A stretch of DNA of 49,431 nucleotides from Paenibacillus xylanexedens (GTDB lineage: Bacteria > Bacillota > Bacilli > Paenibacillales > Paenibacillaceae). The notes beneath the pieces are model-generated. The model was not told the DNA's origin. It ran no database searches and saw nothing but the letters and a program-made list of their open reading frames with translations. The DNA lies in NCBI RefSeq assembly GCF_017874615.1, contig NZ_JAGIKV010000038.1, forward strand, positions 1-49,431. Reading direction: 5' to 3'. The position numbers and the translations under genes are program-made. Shown piece after piece: positions 49,377 to 49,431 of this stretch. Numbering within the stretch: the first letter of the stretch is position 1; each line of letters begins with the position of its first letter.

Positions 49377-49431
49377 GCTTGGCGGCGTCCTACTCTCCCA
49401 GGACCCTGCGGTCCAAGTACCATCGGCGCTA
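49377..49431 (-). rRNA. rrf: 5S ribosomal RNA, 3' part
   Basis: The minus strand reads the 3' half of 5S rRNA, including TTGGACCGCAGGGTCCTGGG and AGAGTAGGACGCCGCCAAGC, and ends at 49377. The 5' half lies beyond the right edge. It shows that an rRNA operon precedes guaB in the same direction. Confidence 0.93.

Overview
The window is a chromosomal segment of an endospore-forming, flagellated Firmicute, most likely a Paenibacillus. It carries bofA, spo0F, a sigma-H promoter, an SspP-type spore protein, motAB, a large Bacillus-type SRP RNA, and gene orders shared with Bacillus subtilis. It lies between two rRNA operons read on the minus strand. The left edge (1-165) is the promoter and leader of an operon whose 16S gene lies just outside. 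The right edge (49377-49431) is the 3' end of a 5S gene from another. Most housekeeping genes are on the minus strand, the same direction as both rRNA operons, so the origin probably lies to the right.

Right end (39-49 kb): guaB, dacA, pdxT, serS, tRNA-Ser(TGA), a cluster of three small genes ending in an sspP-like gene, a lipoprotein, an acetyltransferase and tadA. This is the origin-proximal guaB-to-tadA order of B. subtilis, but pdxS is missing. Only its last seven codons and stop appear to remain in front of pdxT. Left end (0-4.2 kb): SRP RNA, dnaX, ebfC, recR, yaaL, bofA, then rRNA, which is the continuation of the same ancestral order.

Between SRP RNA and tadA sits a block of about 35 kb that B. 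subtilis keeps elsewhere. It holds rpoE-pyrG-spo0F-fba-murA-rho-(radical SAM)-rpmE (minus strand); argS-ywiB; an arabinofuranosidase unit with a CcpA (cre) site; a secreted propeller protein; speE-speB facing a class A penicillin-binding protein; YwhD; an M1 peptidase with a membrane partner; a cell-wall hydrolase behind a c-di-AMP riboswitch; a cytochrome c; ribokinase; motAB; a 23S pseudouridine synthase; and a large orphan sensor kinase.

Shared themes are cell wall and sporulation. Murein genes are murA, the class A PBP, dacA and the riboswitch-controlled NlpC/P60 hydrolase. Sporulation genes are spo0F, the kinase, bofA and sspP. Nucleotide supply is represented by pyrG and guaB. Regulatory signals read from the bases include a pyrG promoter whose transcript starts GGGC and runs into an attenuator hairpin, a sigma-H promoter for spo0F, interleaved opposing promoters between speE and the PBP gene, and DnaA boxes between the kinase and tadA. 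No CRISPR array, prophage, insertion sequence or large defence island was seen. The most unusual items are the pdxS remnant, the DnaA-box cluster, a small toxin-like membrane peptide gene and the interleaved promoters. CDS coordinates include the stop codon, and starts were moved to the best ribosome-binding site where needed.
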